Positions 21,017 through 32,669 of a stretch of DNA of 64,000 nt are shown one piece after another. The stretch is from Pseudomonas simiae (GTDB lineage Bacteria; Pseudomonadota; Gammaproteobacteria; Pseudomonadales; Pseudomonadaceae): positions 186,001-250,000 of the forward strand of contig NZ_FOKB01000003.1 of the NCBI RefSeq assembly GCF_900111895.1, in the 5' to 3' direction. The notes beneath the pieces are model-generated. The model saw nothing but the letters and a program-made list of their open reading frames with translations, made no database searches and was not told the origin of the DNA. The position numbers and the translations under genes are program-made. Each line of letters opens with the position of its first letter. The stretch's first letter is position 1.

Positions 21017-21903
21017 TCCTTGCTGATCTGCTGCGGATGCCTCGGGTCCGCAGCTTTCTTGTCCGGCAGGCTGCCTTCGCTGCGAATTTGCGCATGACTG
21101 ATCAACGCAAAGATAAAGCTGCCGCCAATGATATTGCCTGCCAAGGTCGGTCCGGCGAACACCAGCCAGAAGTCCTTCCATGCCAGCTCGCCGGCAAACA
21201 CCAGGTACGACACTTCCGCCGAACCCACCACGATATGCGTGAAATCCCCCAGGGCCATCAGGTAAGTGATCAAGATGATGATAAACATCTTGGCGCTTTC
21301 CATCGACGGGATCATCCACACCATGGTCGCGATCATCCAGCCGGAGATGATGCCCTTGGCGAACATCTGGCCAGCATCGTTCTCCATGATCTTGCGACCG
21401 ATTTCGAGGAAGGCCAGGTCGGTCTTGGTATCGAAGATCGGCAGGTGCAACATCACATAGGCTACCAGCAGGGTGCCGCACAGGTTGCCGACCAGCACCA
21501 CCGTCCATAGCCGCAACAGTCGCCCCGCGTTGCCCAGCGTGGGTTTGCTCATCACCGGCAACACGGCGGTCAGGGTATTTTCAGTGAACAATTGCTGGCG
21601 TGCGAGGATCACTGCCAGGAAGCCTGCGCAGTAACCGAAGCTGGCGATCACCTTGAAAGCTTCGCCCTCCGGCAAACGGGAATTGAGCAAGCCCATCGCC
21701 ATCAGCGACAACCCCATGGTCAGCCCGGCAGCCAATGCCGACCACCACAACGCGGCGACACTGCGCTCCAGCTCCTGGTCGCCCTGGGTGCGGATGATTT
21801 CATGCAACACCGCCGCACGGGGCGGCTGGTTTTTGTCCACGTCGTGCTGCTCTTCCTGCGACAGGTTGGGGGTTTTGCCTGCTTCTTCGGTGGTCATGAT
21901 CAT
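21010..21903 (-). CDS. Formate/nitrite transporter (FNT) family channel, YfdC-like
   Basis: The 297-residue protein has a charged cytosolic N-terminus (about 45 residues, QEEQHDVDKNQPPRAAVLHE) and six hydrophobic segments. FNT-type elements are FGYCAGFLAVILARQQLFTENT and LVGNLCGTLL. The long N-terminus and lack of linked formate or nitrite enzymes point to the YfdC branch, whose substrate is unclear. A start at 21897 (second Met) is also possible. Confidence 0.85.
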   Translation of the reverse strand: MIMTTEEAGKTPNLSQEEQHDVDKNQPPRAAVLHEIIRTQGDQELERSVAALWWSALAAGLTMGLSLMAMGLLNSRLPEGEAFKVIASFGYCAGFLAVILARQQLFTENTLTAVLPVMSKPTLGNAGRLLRLWTVVLVGNLCGTLLVAYVMLHLPIFDTKTDLAFLEIGRKIMENDAGQMFAKGIISGWMIATMVWMIPSMESAKMFIIILITYLMALGDFTHIVVGSAEVSYLVFAGELAWKDFWLVFAGPTLAGNIIGGSFIFALISHAQIRSEGSLPDKKAADPRHPQQISKDQ

Positions 21904-21968
21904 CCAGAGTCCAAGGGGTGCCTGTAGCTACGACACGCCGCCGCAATGGCTGTTCAGTGGCCAGGCAA

Positions 21969-23900
21969 CTAAACCTGCACACGCCAGGCCTTGGCCTGCT
22001 CCACGGTGGTGGCACTGGACATCCGGTCCCAGGGTTTGTTGCGCGCCTTGTAGCGGTCGCTGATGGTATCGAGCACTCGGTTGAATTCAGTGGGCGTGGA
22101 AGACCACGCCAAATCCTGGGTCGCACGGTGTAACAGCTCTACATTGGCGTTGGGCTGGCCCGGCCGAAACAGCGAAGGGTAGATCACTTCCCGCGTGAAG
22201 CTTTCAGCTTTCATCGCAATATCACGCACGCTCATCTCAGCGACAGCGCTGCCAATGACCTTGGACATCGGCAAGGCGCCCGACGCGATCTGCTTGGCTG
22301 CCACTTGCAACAACTGCTGGAAATTGCGCTGACTGGCGACATTGAGACGCCGCCCCAACCAATCGATTTGCTCGGGACGCCGGGCCAGGGCGTCGAGGTT
22401 ACGCAGGGCCGATAAGATTTTCGGCGTGAACACCAGCGCGCCCTTCGCCTGGTTGGCTTCGATAATCGCGCCATCCAGGGCGTGCAACGCCTGTTGGGCG
22501 TTCTTGCGAAACGTCAGCACATCCGCGGCGGCGGGATCTTTTTGCAGCGCTGGTTGCACACTGGCGAGCATTGCATCGTCCATGGCCAACACGGCGTCAT
22601 CCAGCGATTGGAACGAGTGGCGCTCAAGCGCGGTGCTGCGACGCTCCAGATGCGCGTCTACCGCCTGGCGCGCCTTCGCCTGCAGATGTTGCTTATGCTC
22701 ATCCTGCATCGTGAAGTTGACCGTGCCCGTTAGCAGGCCTCGAAAATCACCTTTTTCCGTCTTCAGGGGCAATGTCACGATCTGCTCGGCGAACGCCTCA
22801 AGCTTTTTGTCCTGAAAGGCTCCCGCAGCCGAATGCGGAACACCGGTGATGCGGTCTGCCAAGCTGCTGAAAAAACTGCCACTGCGCGTTCGCGCATCAG
22901 CCGCGTCGGACTCGAACTTGACGATCAAGGACTCAGACTTGGTCAGGGGACTCTCGGGAAATGCCCGATCCACCACACCTGGCGCCGGTGTATTGAGCAG
23001 CATGCCGCCGTCCTTGAACGCGGTGGTTTCAGTTGAGGTTTGGAAACCATGCCCCCGCTCCTCCGGGCTTTTGAACACCAGCGGCAACGAGCCGGAAATA
23101 TGCGCCGCCCGGGCGATATCCATCTGCGGGGTCAGGCTGGCATTGAACACCACCAACTGCGGACGGCCAGCAAACATGCCGGTGCCGGTAATGTTGAGCT
23201 GCTTGATCGCAGGAATATGCCGGCTCAACACGTCAAGATCGCCAAACGTAGGGGCGGCACCGGCACTCAATTTGTCAGCAATGCGCATGACTTCGCCCGG
23301 CCGGGTTTCCCGAGGGGTTTGCGCGATATGCTCCAGAATCGACTGGCGCGACTCGTTGCGGATCACTTCTTCAAGGGGTAATGCCTCGGTCTGCAGGCGC
23401 GGCAGCAAGGTCATCAGCAACTGAGAAATATTGCCGGCAGCGCCGGGCAAGCGGCCGACCAGTTTGCCCAGTGTCGAACTGGCATCCTGCATCCAGGCCG
23501 TCACGACGTCCTTGCTGTTCAGCAGGCTGGGCAAATCGATGCTGTCCGACAACCTGTCGAACGCTTGCGCCCCCATGCCGCTGGCAATCAGTGCCGCGGA
23601 AATCGCACCGGCAGATGAGCCGGAGATCGATTGGATACCTTCCAGCTTCTGAGCATCCTCAAGTGCCCGCACCACCCCCGAGAAAGCAATACCCTTGGCG
23701 CCACCCCCACTGAGTACAAGGCTGGTAACGGCGGGTGCCGATAAAAATACGTCTACCCGTCCCTGGTGATCACGCAGAAGCGTCACATTGCGCGCACCAA
23801 CCCCCTCCACCAGAGGCGTCTCCACCGCTTGATGGGTCGGGGAGAAGGCCTCTTCGTTCAATGAGGGTTGGAGTGTGGCGATTGCATTAAACACTTTCAT
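21969..23900 (-). CDS. ExoU-like patatin phospholipase (putative secreted effector)
   Basis: The 643-residue protein has a patatin domain with the oxyanion loop GGGAKG (65-70), nucleophile motif GSSAG (Ser96) and catalytic Asp in DGG (Asp297). The Ser-Asp distance (201) matches P. aeruginosa ExoU (S142/D344). Long near-identical stretches such as LNITGTGMFAGRPQLVVFNA and the C-terminal TTVEQAKAWR also match ExoU as I recall it, over its whole length including the C-terminal membrane-localisation region. The N-terminus is about 46 residues shorter. ExoU is a type III-secreted phospholipase A2 activated by host ubiquitin. No chaperone gene (spcU) or secretion genes are near. The start at 23900 is preferred over an upstream non-conserved extension. 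Confidence 0.9.
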   Translation of the reverse strand: MKVFNAIATLQPSLNEEAFSPTHQAVETPLVEGVGARNVTLLRDHQGRVDVFLSAPAVTSLVLSGGGAKGIAFSGVVRALEDAQKLEGIQSISGSSAGAISAALIASGMGAQAFDRLSDSIDLPSLLNSKDVVTAWMQDASSTLGKLVGRLPGAAGNISQLLMTLLPRLQTEALPLEEVIRNESRQSILEHIAQTPRETRPGEVMRIADKLSAGAAPTFGDLDVLSRHIPAIKQLNITGTGMFAGRPQLVVFNASLTPQMDIARAAHISGSLPLVFKSPEERGHGFQTSTETTAFKDGGMLLNTPAPGVVDRAFPESPLTKSESLIVKFESDAADARTRSGSFFSSLADRITGVPHSAAGAFQDKKLEAFAEQIVTLPLKTEKGDFRGLLTGTVNFTMQDEHKQHLQAKARQAVDAHLERRSTALERHSFQSLDDAVLAMDDAMLASVQPALQKDPAAADVLTFRKNAQQALHALDGAIIEANQAKGALVFTPKILSALRNLDALARRPEQIDWLGRRLNVASQRNFQQLLQVAAKQIASGALPMSKVIGSAVAEMSVRDIAMKAESFTREVIYPSLFRPGQPNANVELLHRATQDLAWSSTPTEFNRVLDTISDRYKARNKPWDRMSSATTVEQAKAWRVQV

Positions 23901-23999
23901 GCACGGGCTCTCTCTACGGGATGTGGCCCTGAGTGATGAGAGCGCCTGCGAAAGATCCGTACGGAATGATTTGGTAAAGCAAATCACCCCACTGCGGGG

Positions 24000-26140
<2,141 letters not shown>

Positions 26141-26165
26141 GTAACCGGCTCTCTCCCTATCGGAG

Positions 26166-26263
26166 CGGGCTTGTGTGAGAGCGGGCTTGCTCGCGAATAC
26201 GGAGTGTCAGTCGGAGCAATCATGACTGACCCACTGCATTCGCGAGCAAGCCCGCTCCCACAT
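26166..26263. repeat. REP inverted pair inside the ahcY-metF gap, with an extra partial copy
   Basis: A full REP copy (26178-26198) is followed after ~40 bp by its inverted copy ending near 26263. A truncated GAGCGGGCTTG copy lies immediately before it (26163-26173). The element sits inside the presumed ahcY-metF transcript. Confidence 0.88.
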
Positions 26264-26307
26264 TGACGGTGTAAGCCTTCCAGTTTTGAGTTTCCAAGGA
26301 TACGACC

Positions 26308-27153
26308 ATGTCCCAAGACCGTCGCTACAGCTTCGAGTTCTTCCCGACCAAGACCGATGCTGGGCATGAAAAACTGATGGCGACTGCCACGCAGTTGGCC
26401 AGCTATAACCCCGACTTCTTCTCCTGCACCTACGGCGCCGGCGGCTCGACCCGTGACCGCACGATCAACACCGTGTTGCAACTGGAAAGCCAAGTCAAAG
26501 TTCCCGCCGCTCCGCACTTGTCGTGCGTGGGCGACAGCAAGGACGACCTGCGCGGCCTGCTGACCCAATACAAGGCCGCCGGCATCAAGCGCATCGTCGC
26601 CCTGCGCGGTGACCTGCCCTCCGGCATGGGCATGGCCAGCGGTGAGCTGCGCTACGCCAATGACCTTGTGAGCTTCATCCGTGAAGAAACCGGCGATCAC
26701 TTCCATATCGAAGTGGCGGCCTACCCGGAGATGCACCCCCAGGCCCGCAACTTCGAAGACGATCTGCAAAACTTCGTGCGCAAGGCCAACGCCGGCGCTG
26801 ACAGCGCGATCACCCAGTACTTCTTCAACGCCGACAGCTACTTCTATTTTGTCGAGCGTGTACGGGCCATGGGTGTGAACATCCCGATCGTGCCAGGCAT
26901 CATGCCGATCACCAACTACAGCAAGCTGGCGCGCTTCTCCGACGCCTGCGGTGCCGAGATCCCACGCTGGGTGCGTAAACAACTGGAAGCCTATGGCGAC
27001 GACGTCAAGAGCATCCAGGCGTTCGGCGAACAGGTCATCAGCACTATGTGTGAAGATTTGTTGCAAGGTGGCGCGCCAGGGTTGCACTTCTATACCCTGA
27101 ACCAGGCTGAACCCAGCCTTGCCATCTGGAACAACCTCAAGCTGCCACGCTGA
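26308..27153 (+). CDS. metF: 5,10-methylenetetrahydrofolate reductase
   Basis: The 281-residue flavoprotein with a TIM-barrel fold reduces methylene-THF to methyl-THF, the methyl donor for methionine synthesis. Conserved segments are YSFEFFPTK with the catalytic Glu, FFSCTYGAGGSTRDRT, ALRGDLPSG and the substrate-site stretch AYPEMHPQA. It lies downstream of ahcY and ends at an intrinsic terminator, so it is probably under the same SAH riboswitch transcript. The 167-nt spacer with a REP pair could partly uncouple it. Confidence 0.97.
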   Translation: MSQDRRYSFEFFPTKTDAGHEKLMATATQLASYNPDFFSCTYGAGGSTRDRTINTVLQLESQVKVPAAPHLSCVGDSKDDLRGLLTQYKAAGIKRIVALRGDLPSGMGMASGELRYANDLVSFIREETGDHFHIEVAAYPEMHPQARNFEDDLQNFVRKANAGADSAITQYFFNADSYFYFVERVRAMGVNIPIVPGIMPITNYSKLARFSDACGAEIPRWVRKQLEAYGDDVKSIQAFGEQVISTMCEDLLQGGAPGLHFYTLNQAEPSLAIWNNLKLPR

Positions 27154-27171
27154 AGTTTGTCCGGCTGTGCC

Positions 27172-27202
27172 AAGGCCCTCGTCTCTACGAGGGCCTTCGT
27201 CG
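27172..27202 (+). terminator. Intrinsic terminator of metF
   Basis: The 11-bp stem AAGGCCCTCGT/ACGAGGGCCTT with a CTCT loop is followed by CGTCGTTTTA. Confidence 0.85.
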
Positions 27203-27230
27203 TTTTACATGCCACGGAACCTAGCAGTCC

Positions 27231-28313
27231 ATGAATACAGTGCCCACGACTTCCCGCCCACAACTGGTCTACCTGGTCTTCGGCTCCGAGACCTACCACC
27301 AGGAAGCGGTGTTCAGCATCGCCAGTGCGCTGGCCTTCCTGCAGGACACCCCGGAAGCCGCCGTGGACATCCAGGTATTCAGCGACAACCCGGAGCCCTA
27401 TCGCCTTTTGCCAGTGCGCGTACGCCCGCTGGACGAAGCCACCCGTAAACGCTGGAGCGAGCCCCACGGCTATCACTTCCGCACCAAGCATGTGGTGTTG
27501 CGCCAAGTGCTGGAAGAATCGCCGGTGGCCATGCTGATCGACACCGACACTTTTTTCCATCACTCACCGATGGACCTGTTCGAGCGCGTGCAGCCTGGCA
27601 CCCTGCTGTGCAACGCCTTCTACACCAAGTACGGCGACAACCACGAAAGCCTTCTCTACACCGCCCTGCGCCAGCGCCTGCTGGACATGGGCGTGGCCGA
27701 CGATGACATGATGACCCTCAACTCCGGGGTCATGGGCCTGACGCAACAGGACGCGCATATCCTCGATCGCTCCATCGAGTTGATGGACGAACTGTTCCCC
27801 CATGCCCAGGGCGCCTACACCCTGGAAGAATTCTGCCTGTCGATCGCTGCCTATCGCACCGTCAACGTGCGCGAATGCCCGGACCTGATCCACCATTACT
27901 GGAGCCGCAAGCAGCTGTTTCGCGCCAAGGTCAAGGCGTGGATCGCCAAGCATGGGGCGGCCCCGACCAGCGCACTGGCACTGGCCGACACTCGCCAGGT
28001 CTCCTCACACCTGCCGCGCCCTCCCCGCCTGCAGCGCCTGTTGTACAAACTGATTACCCTGGTATTGCCCAAGCACCAGCAGCAGTTCATCCGCGAAATT
28101 CTCTATGGCTGCTACGAGCACGAGAATGAATTCGACCAGGCGTGTGGCCCGGTGTGGTGGGACAAGGCCCGACAGAACCAGGAAGAACGCCAGAAACGCC
28201 CGATCGATGCCCACCAGCTGGAACACTGGTTCGCCAACCCCGTGGTGCGCCTGATTCTCGGCAAGCGCCGCGTGGCGATCTATGAGCATTTGATGACGTC
28301 GCCGGCCAAATAG
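27231..28313 (+). CDS. Putative GT-A type glycosyltransferase
   Basis: The product has 360 residues. A Rossmann-like start (LVYLVFGSETYHQEAVFSI) leads to a DxD-type metal/sugar-nucleotide motif in AMLIDTDTFF, then NSGVMGLTQQDA. This layout is that of nucleotide-sugar glycosyltransferases of the GT-A fold. A long, basic helical C-terminal half follows, with no membrane segment. No polysaccharide genes are adjacent, so neither acceptor nor sugar can be inferred. Existing databases may call it hypothetical. Confidence 0.65.
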   Translation: MNTVPTTSRPQLVYLVFGSETYHQEAVFSIASALAFLQDTPEAAVDIQVFSDNPEPYRLLPVRVRPLDEATRKRWSEPHGYHFRTKHVVLRQVLEESPVAMLIDTDTFFHHSPMDLFERVQPGTLLCNAFYTKYGDNHESLLYTALRQRLLDMGVADDDMMTLNSGVMGLTQQDAHILDRSIELMDELFPHAQGAYTLEEFCLSIAAYRTVNVRECPDLIHHYWSRKQLFRAKVKAWIAKHGAAPTSALALADTRQVSSHLPRPPRLQRLLYKLITLVLPKHQQQFIREILYGCYEHENEFDQACGPVWWDKARQNQEERQKRPIDAHQLEHWFANPVVRLILGKRRVAIYEHLMTSPAK

Positions 28314-28386
28314 CGCCACCTAGCCCCGCCTGCGGATGCGCGTGCCAGAGCTTCTCTTTAGGGCGGGAGCATCGTAACCTCAGGCC

Positions 28387-29178
28387 ATGCCCGTCATTCT
28401 CAAGTTGTTGACCGCCACCCTCTTTACTTGCCTGAGCCTGGCCGCTTATGGCGAGAAACTGCGCATTGTCACCGAGCCATGGGCGCCTTATGTGTACGAC
28501 GACAATGGCACCATGCGCGGCCTGGACTACGAAACCACGGCGATCGTGTTCCAACGCCTGGGCGTCGAGGTGCAATGGCAGTTCCTGCCCTGGAAGCGCT
28601 GCCTGGCCATGCTCGACCAGGGCCAGGCCGACGGGGCACTGGACATTTTCCACAGCCATGAGCGCGACGCCTTGCTGCTGTATCCCAGCGAACCGCTGTC
28701 GGATGTGGAGTTCGTGCTGTTCTACGCCAATGAGCGCCCACACCCCGTACAAGGGCTCGAAGACCTGCGCGGCCTTACGGTCGGCACGTCGCCGGGCTAC
28801 CTGTACGGCGCCGACTTCAGCGATTCAGCGCTGTTCAACCACGAACCGGCTCCCAGCCATGAGGCCAACTTCGGCAAATTGATGCTCGGGCGCATCGACT
28901 TGGTGATCACGGACCGCAGGGTGGGCCAGCATGTGATCAAGGCATTGGGCCTGGAAGGCAAGGTCAGCCAGGCGCCGGCGGTGGTCAGCCGCCAGCAGCA
29001 GTTCCTTGCGGTGCGCCGTGGCGCGGGCATGGATCTGTTGGTACAACGCTTTGCCGCCGAGCTCAAACGCTTCAAACAAGAACCGGCATATAGCGCATTG
29101 AGCGCCAAATATGGTGGAATCCAAGCGATTACGGGCGCTGGACACACCGTTGAGCAGCAGGAAAGCAGCGCGCCGTGA
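28387..29178 (+). CDS. Orphan periplasmic solute-binding protein (SBP_bac_3 type)
   Basis: The 263-residue protein has a signal peptide (MPVILKLLTATLFTCLSLAA) and starts its mature part with KLRIVTEPWAPYVYDDNGTM, the family-3 opening for amino-acid-type ligands. Typical later elements are FLPWKRCLAMLDQGQADGAL and LRGLTVGTSPGYLYG. No transporter genes are linked. It resembles the binding protein at the left end of the window in type, not closely in sequence. Confidence 0.85.
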   Translation: MPVILKLLTATLFTCLSLAAYGEKLRIVTEPWAPYVYDDNGTMRGLDYETTAIVFQRLGVEVQWQFLPWKRCLAMLDQGQADGALDIFHSHERDALLLYPSEPLSDVEFVLFYANERPHPVQGLEDLRGLTVGTSPGYLYGADFSDSALFNHEPAPSHEANFGKLMLGRIDLVITDRRVGQHVIKALGLEGKVSQAPAVVSRQQQFLAVRRGAGMDLLVQRFAAELKRFKQEPAYSALSAKYGGIQAITGAGHTVEQQESSAP

Positions 29179-29187
29179 TTGCTCTGT

Positions 29188-29193
29188 TATACT
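29188..29193 (+). promoter_or_regulatory. Candidate -10 box for rhlE
   Basis: TATACT lies about 200 nt before the rhlE ATG, with no convincing -35 box. It would give a long GC-rich leader, which is common for RNA helicase genes. Confidence 0.35.
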
Positions 29194-29399
29194 CCGGCCT
29201 TTCCGCCAGGCTCACGCCCGGCCGCTGAGGTCTTGAAAAAGGCACCCAACCCCGCTACAGCGCAGCTTTCAGCCCGCGCGAGCCGGTGGAGTGCCCGCCA
29301 GACGCAGCAGGACCGGACGGGGTTGCGCTCCCCTAAGCGCCATTCACGCCCGGCAAGATTATCCCTTTGGGCCAAGCCCTAACTAAAACAGGATTACTC

Positions 29400-31280
29400 A
29401 TGTCCTTTGCTTCCCTCGGTCTCTCCGAGGCTTTAGTCCGCGCCATCGAGGCAGCGGGCTATACCGAGCCTACTCCGGTGCAACAGCGGGCCATTCCCGC
29501 CGTGTTGCAAGGTCGCGACTTGATGGTTGCGGCTCAGACAGGTACTGGTAAAACCGGCGGCTTCGCCCTCCCGATTCTGGAGCGGTTGTTTCCCAATGGT
29601 CACCCGGACAAATCCCAGCGTCACGGCCCGCGCCAGCCGCGTGTTCTGGTCCTGACCCCCACCCGCGAACTCGCCGCCCAGGTGCACGACAGCTTCAAGC
29701 TGTATGCCCGCGATTTGAAGTTCGTCAGCGCCTGCATCTTCGGCGGCGTCGGCATGAACCCACAGGTTCAGGCCATGTCCCGTGGTGTGGACGTGCTGGT
29801 CGCGTGCCCAGGTCGTTTGCTCGACCTGTGCGGCCAAGGCAGCGTCGACCTGTCCCACGTGGAAATCCTCGTGCTGGACGAAGCCGACCGCATGCTCGAC
29901 ATGGGCTTTGTCCATGACGTGAAAAAGGTGCTCGCCCGCCTGCCGGCCAAACGTCAGAACCTGCTGTTCTCGGCAACGTTCTCCCAGGACATCACTGCCC
30001 TGGCTGGCAAGCTGCTGCACAACCCGGAACGCATCGAAGTCACGCCGCCGAACACCACGGTCGAGCGTATCGAGCAACGCGTATTCCGCCTGGCCGCCAG
30101 CCACAAGCGTGCGCTGCTGGCCCACCTGATCACCGCCGGCGCGTGGGAACAGGTGCTGGTCTTCACTCGCACCAAGCACGGCGCCAACCGCCTGGCCGAG
30201 TACCTGGACAAGCACGGCCTCACCGCCGTCGCCATTCACGGCAACAAGAGCCAGAACGCGCGCACCAAGGCCCTGGCCGATTTCAAGGCCGGTTCCGTGC
30301 GCATCCTGGTTGCCACCGATATCGCCGCCCGCGGCCTGGATATCGACCAATTGCCACACGTGGTCAACTTCGAGCTGCCAAACGTCGATGAAGACTACGT
30401 GCACCGTATCGGCCGTACCGGCCGTGCCGGTCGTTCGGGTGAAGCCATCTCCCTGGTTGCACCGGACGAAGAAAAACTGCTGAAAAGCATCGAACGCATG
30501 ACCAAGCAGAAAATCGCCGACGGCGACCTGATGGGCTTCGATGCCAGCGCCGTGGAGGCCGAGAAGCCTGAAGCGCGCGAGCGTCCGGACGTGCGCAACC
30601 CGCGCAACCCACGCGGTCCGAAGGGCGATGGCCCGAACGGCGGCGGGGGTGGCGGTGGCCGTCGCGACAAGGGCAAAGACAAGGGCAAGGAAAAATCTGC
30701 CAGCGGCCGTGGCGAACGCCCGGCCCGTGAGCAGAAGCCCCGCGAAGGCACTCCGGCCCGCGAACAGCGCCAGCCGAGCCAGCCGCCACGCGCTGCTGCC
30801 GACCGTGCTCCGGACGAGTTCCTGGACGACGATGTGGATAACTTCGGTAACCGCGTCGACTACGTGCCCCAGGCCAAGCCGGCCCAAGGCCGTGGCCGTC
30901 GCCCAGGCGCCCCGGCACAGGGCGCTGGCGCAGGTGCTCCCCGTGGCGGCCAGCCACAAGGTGGTCGTCAGAATGGTCCACGCAACAGCAGCGGCGGCAC
31001 TACCGGTACGCCGCCAGCCAAGCGCAATGGCCCGCGTAACGGCGCGCCGCGTGATGGCCAGGCTCGCCGCGAAGACTCGCGCAGCAACAACCGCCGCCCG
31101 GCCCGTGACGACCAGCAACGTTCGTCCGAGCCAGCCGTGCAGAACCCACGTGGTGGTCCGGCGCCAAAGATCATCCACAAGGAGTCGAAGGCTGATCGCT
31201 TCCCGACACCCGAGCAGTTGGATCAACTGCCAGGCCGTCCTCGTGGTGAAAAACCAGCGCTGCTGACGCGCAATCGCTGA
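29400..31280 (+). CDS. rhlE: DEAD-box ATP-dependent RNA helicase RhlE
   Basis: The product has 626 residues. The helicase core (about 1-380) shows the Q motif ([21 protein letters not shown]), Walker [21 protein letters not shown] in [15 protein letters not shown] in LLFSATFS, and [13 protein letters not shown]. From about residue 380 a 245-residue tail rich in Gly, Arg, Pro, Gln and Asn is predicted disordered; such tails bind RNA and help RhlE proteins cluster. RhlE remodels structured RNA (rRNA, degradosome). A 221-nt leader precedes it and a strong terminator follows. Confidence 0.95.
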   Translation: MSFASLGLSEALVRAIEAAGYTEPTPVQQRAIPAVLQGRDLMVAAQTGTGKTGGFALPILERLFPNGHPDKSQRHGPRQPRVLVLTPTRELAAQVHDSFKLYARDLKFVSACIFGGVGMNPQVQAMSRGVDVLVACPGRLLDLCGQGSVDLSHVEILVLDEADRMLDMGFVHDVKKVLARLPAKRQNLLFSATFSQDITALAGKLLHNPERIEVTPPNTTVERIEQRVFRLAASHKRALLAHLITAGAWEQVLVFTRTKHGANRLAEYLDKHGLTAVAIHGNKSQNARTKALADFKAGSVRILVATDIAARGLDIDQLPHVVNFELPNVDEDYVHRIGRTGRAGRSGEAISLVAPDEEKLLKSIERMTKQKIADGDLMGFDASAVEAEKPEARERPDVRNPRNPRGPKGDGPNGGGGGGGRRDKGKDKGKEKSASGRGERPAREQKPREGTPAREQRQPSQPPRAAADRAPDEFLDDDVDNFGNRVDYVPQAKPAQGRGRRPGAPAQGAGAGAPRGGQPQGGRQNGPRNSSGGTTGTPPAKRNGPRNGAPRDGQARREDSRSNNRRPARDDQQRSSEPAVQNPRGGPAPKIIHKESKADRFPTPEQLDQLPGRPRGEKPALLTRNR

Positions 31281-31300
31281 GTTTCAAAGCGCCATAAAAA

Positions 31301-31335
31301 AAGCCCCGCCTCTTTTCGAGACGGGGCTTTTTTTT
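31301..31335 (+). terminator. Intrinsic terminator of rhlE
   Basis: The stem AAGCCCCG(C)CTC/GAG(A)CGGGGCTT has one C-A mismatch and is followed by eight T. Confidence 0.93.
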
Positions 31336-31354
31336 GACTCAACACAAATCAGCG

Positions 31355-31440
31355 GTGGGAGCTGCCTTGCCTGCGATGCGGACACCTCGGCGCGTCAGGC
31401 CCACCGAGTCGATGCAATCGCAGGCAAGCCAGCTCCCGCA
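31355..31440. repeat. REP inverted pair (REPIN), type B
   Basis: Inverted copies of a second REP class (core TGGGAGCTGCCTTGCCTGCG, partner CGCAGGCAAGCCAGCTCCC) are separated by ~40 bp between the convergent rhlE and yceI genes. Confidence 0.88.
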
Positions 31441-31465
31441 TTGATTGCATTCCTGGCATAAAAAA

Positions 31466-31491
31466 ACCGGATCGCAGGATCCGGTTTTTTT
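31466..31491 (-). terminator. Intrinsic terminator of the cytochrome b561-yceI operon
   Basis: The stem ACCGGATC/GATCCGGT with a GCAG loop is flanked by an A-run on the left (the U-tract of the minus-strand transcript) and a T-run on the right, so it can work both ways. Confidence 0.85.
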
Positions 31492-31506
31492 GGGTAAAAA
31501 CAGAAA

Positions 31507-32085
31507 TTACTTCTGCTTCACACCTTCCAGCGAGATGTCCAGGTCCACAGTCTGCGAGGACGGGCCTGGGCCTTTGATGCCGAAGTCGTTCAGGTTGACA
31601 GTGGTCTTGGCGTTGAAGCCGGCACGCTCGCCGCCCCACGGGTCTTTGCCCTCACCGTTGAAGGTGGCCTTGAAGGTCACAGGCTTGGTCACGCCGTGGA
31701 AGGTCAGGTCGCCGGTCACATCAGCGGTTTTGTCGCCGGTGGACTTGACTGCGGTGGAAACGAACTTGGCGTCAGCGAACTTGGCAACGTCCAGGAAGTC
31801 TTTGCTGGCGATGTGCTTGTCACGCTCGGCGTGGTTGGACCACAAGCTGGCGGTTTTCACGTCGACTGCGATTTTGCTGGCTTCTGGCTTGGCGGCATCC
31901 CAGCTGAAGGTACCGTCCCAATCCTTGAAGGTACCGTGGATGAAACTGTAGCCCAGGTGGCTGATTTTCCAGTCGATGAAGGCGTGCTGGCCTTCTTTGT
32001 CGATCTTGTAGTCAGCAGCCATCACCTGGCCTGCGGAGAGCAGAGCAGTACCGATTGCCAGAGCAGCGAGGGTCTTTTTCAACAT
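31507..32085 (-). CDS. YceI family periplasmic lipid-binding protein
   Basis: The 192-residue protein has a signal peptide ([20 protein letters not shown], cleavage after VMA) and the YceI lipocalin-like sequence [20 protein letters not shown], continuing to [17 protein letters not shown]. YceI proteins bind polyprenoid or amphipathic lipids such as isoprenoid quinones. The gene follows cytochrome b561 by 32 nt; the b561-YceI pair recurs in bacteria and suggests a quinone-linked redox role. Confidence 0.93.
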   Translation of the reverse strand: MLKKTLAALAIGTALLSAGQVMAADYKIDKEGQHAFIDWKISHLGYSFIHGTFKDWDGTFSWDAAKPEASKIAVDVKTASLWSNHAERDKHIASKDFLDVAKFADAKFVSTAVKSTGDKTADVTGDLTFHGVTKPVTFKATFNGEGKDPWGGERAGFNAKTTVNLNDFGIKGPGPSSQTVDLDISLEGVKQK

Positions 32086-32117
32086 GCTTTCTATTCCTTG
32101 TGAGTCGAGGTTGAACA

Positions 32118-32669
32118 TCAGGCTTTGCGCCCCAGCATTCTCGTAAGGGTCGCATCACGATCGATAAAGTGGTGTTTCAACGCAGCCACGCCGTGCAAGC
32201 CGGCGAAGACCACCAACACCCAGGCCAGGTACAGATGCACCAAGCCGGCGTTATCTGCTTGGTCCGGTAATCCGGAAACCACGGCAGGAATCTCAAACAG
32301 GCCAAACACCGGAATACCGACACCGTCTGCGGTGGAAATCAGGTAACCGGCGATCATCACGGCAAACAGCCCGAGATACAGGAACGCGTGGCCAAACGCA
32401 GCACCGATACGGGTCATGCGGCTGTAGCTGGCCAGCGGTGGCGGCGGTGGGCTGACCAGGCGCCAGACAATACGCACCAGCATGATGGCGAACAGCGTGA
32501 TGCCAATGCTCTTGTGCAAGTCGGGCGCGTCTTTGCGCCAGGCACTGTAGTAGTCAAGACCGACCATCCACAGGCCCAGCGCGAACAACCCGAACACCAC
32601 CAAGGCTACGCCCCAGTGCAAAACCATACTGACCCAACCATAGCGGGCCGACGAATTACGTAGCTGCAT
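32118..32669 (-). CDS. Cytochrome b561, membrane
   Basis: The 183-residue protein has four transmembrane helices with histidines placed for two b-type haems ([43 protein letters not shown]). It would pass electrons at the inner membrane, probably from quinol. It is the first gene of a two-gene operon with yceI. Confidence 0.92.
   Translation of the reverse strand: MQLRNSSARYGWVSMVLHWGVALVVFGLFALGLWMVGLDYYSAWRKDAPDLHKSIGITLFAIMLVRIVWRLVSPPPPPLASYSRMTRIGAAFGHAFLYLGLFAVMIAGYLISTADGVGIPVFGLFEIPAVVSGLPDQADNAGLVHLYLAWVLVVFAGLHGVAALKHHFIDRDATLTRMLGRKA

Noticed and set aside
21010..21903. Nitrite or formate transporter tied to a metabolic operon
   Set aside because: No formate or nitrite enzyme is adjacent, and the long charged N-terminus suggests the YfdC branch, so no substrate is claimed.
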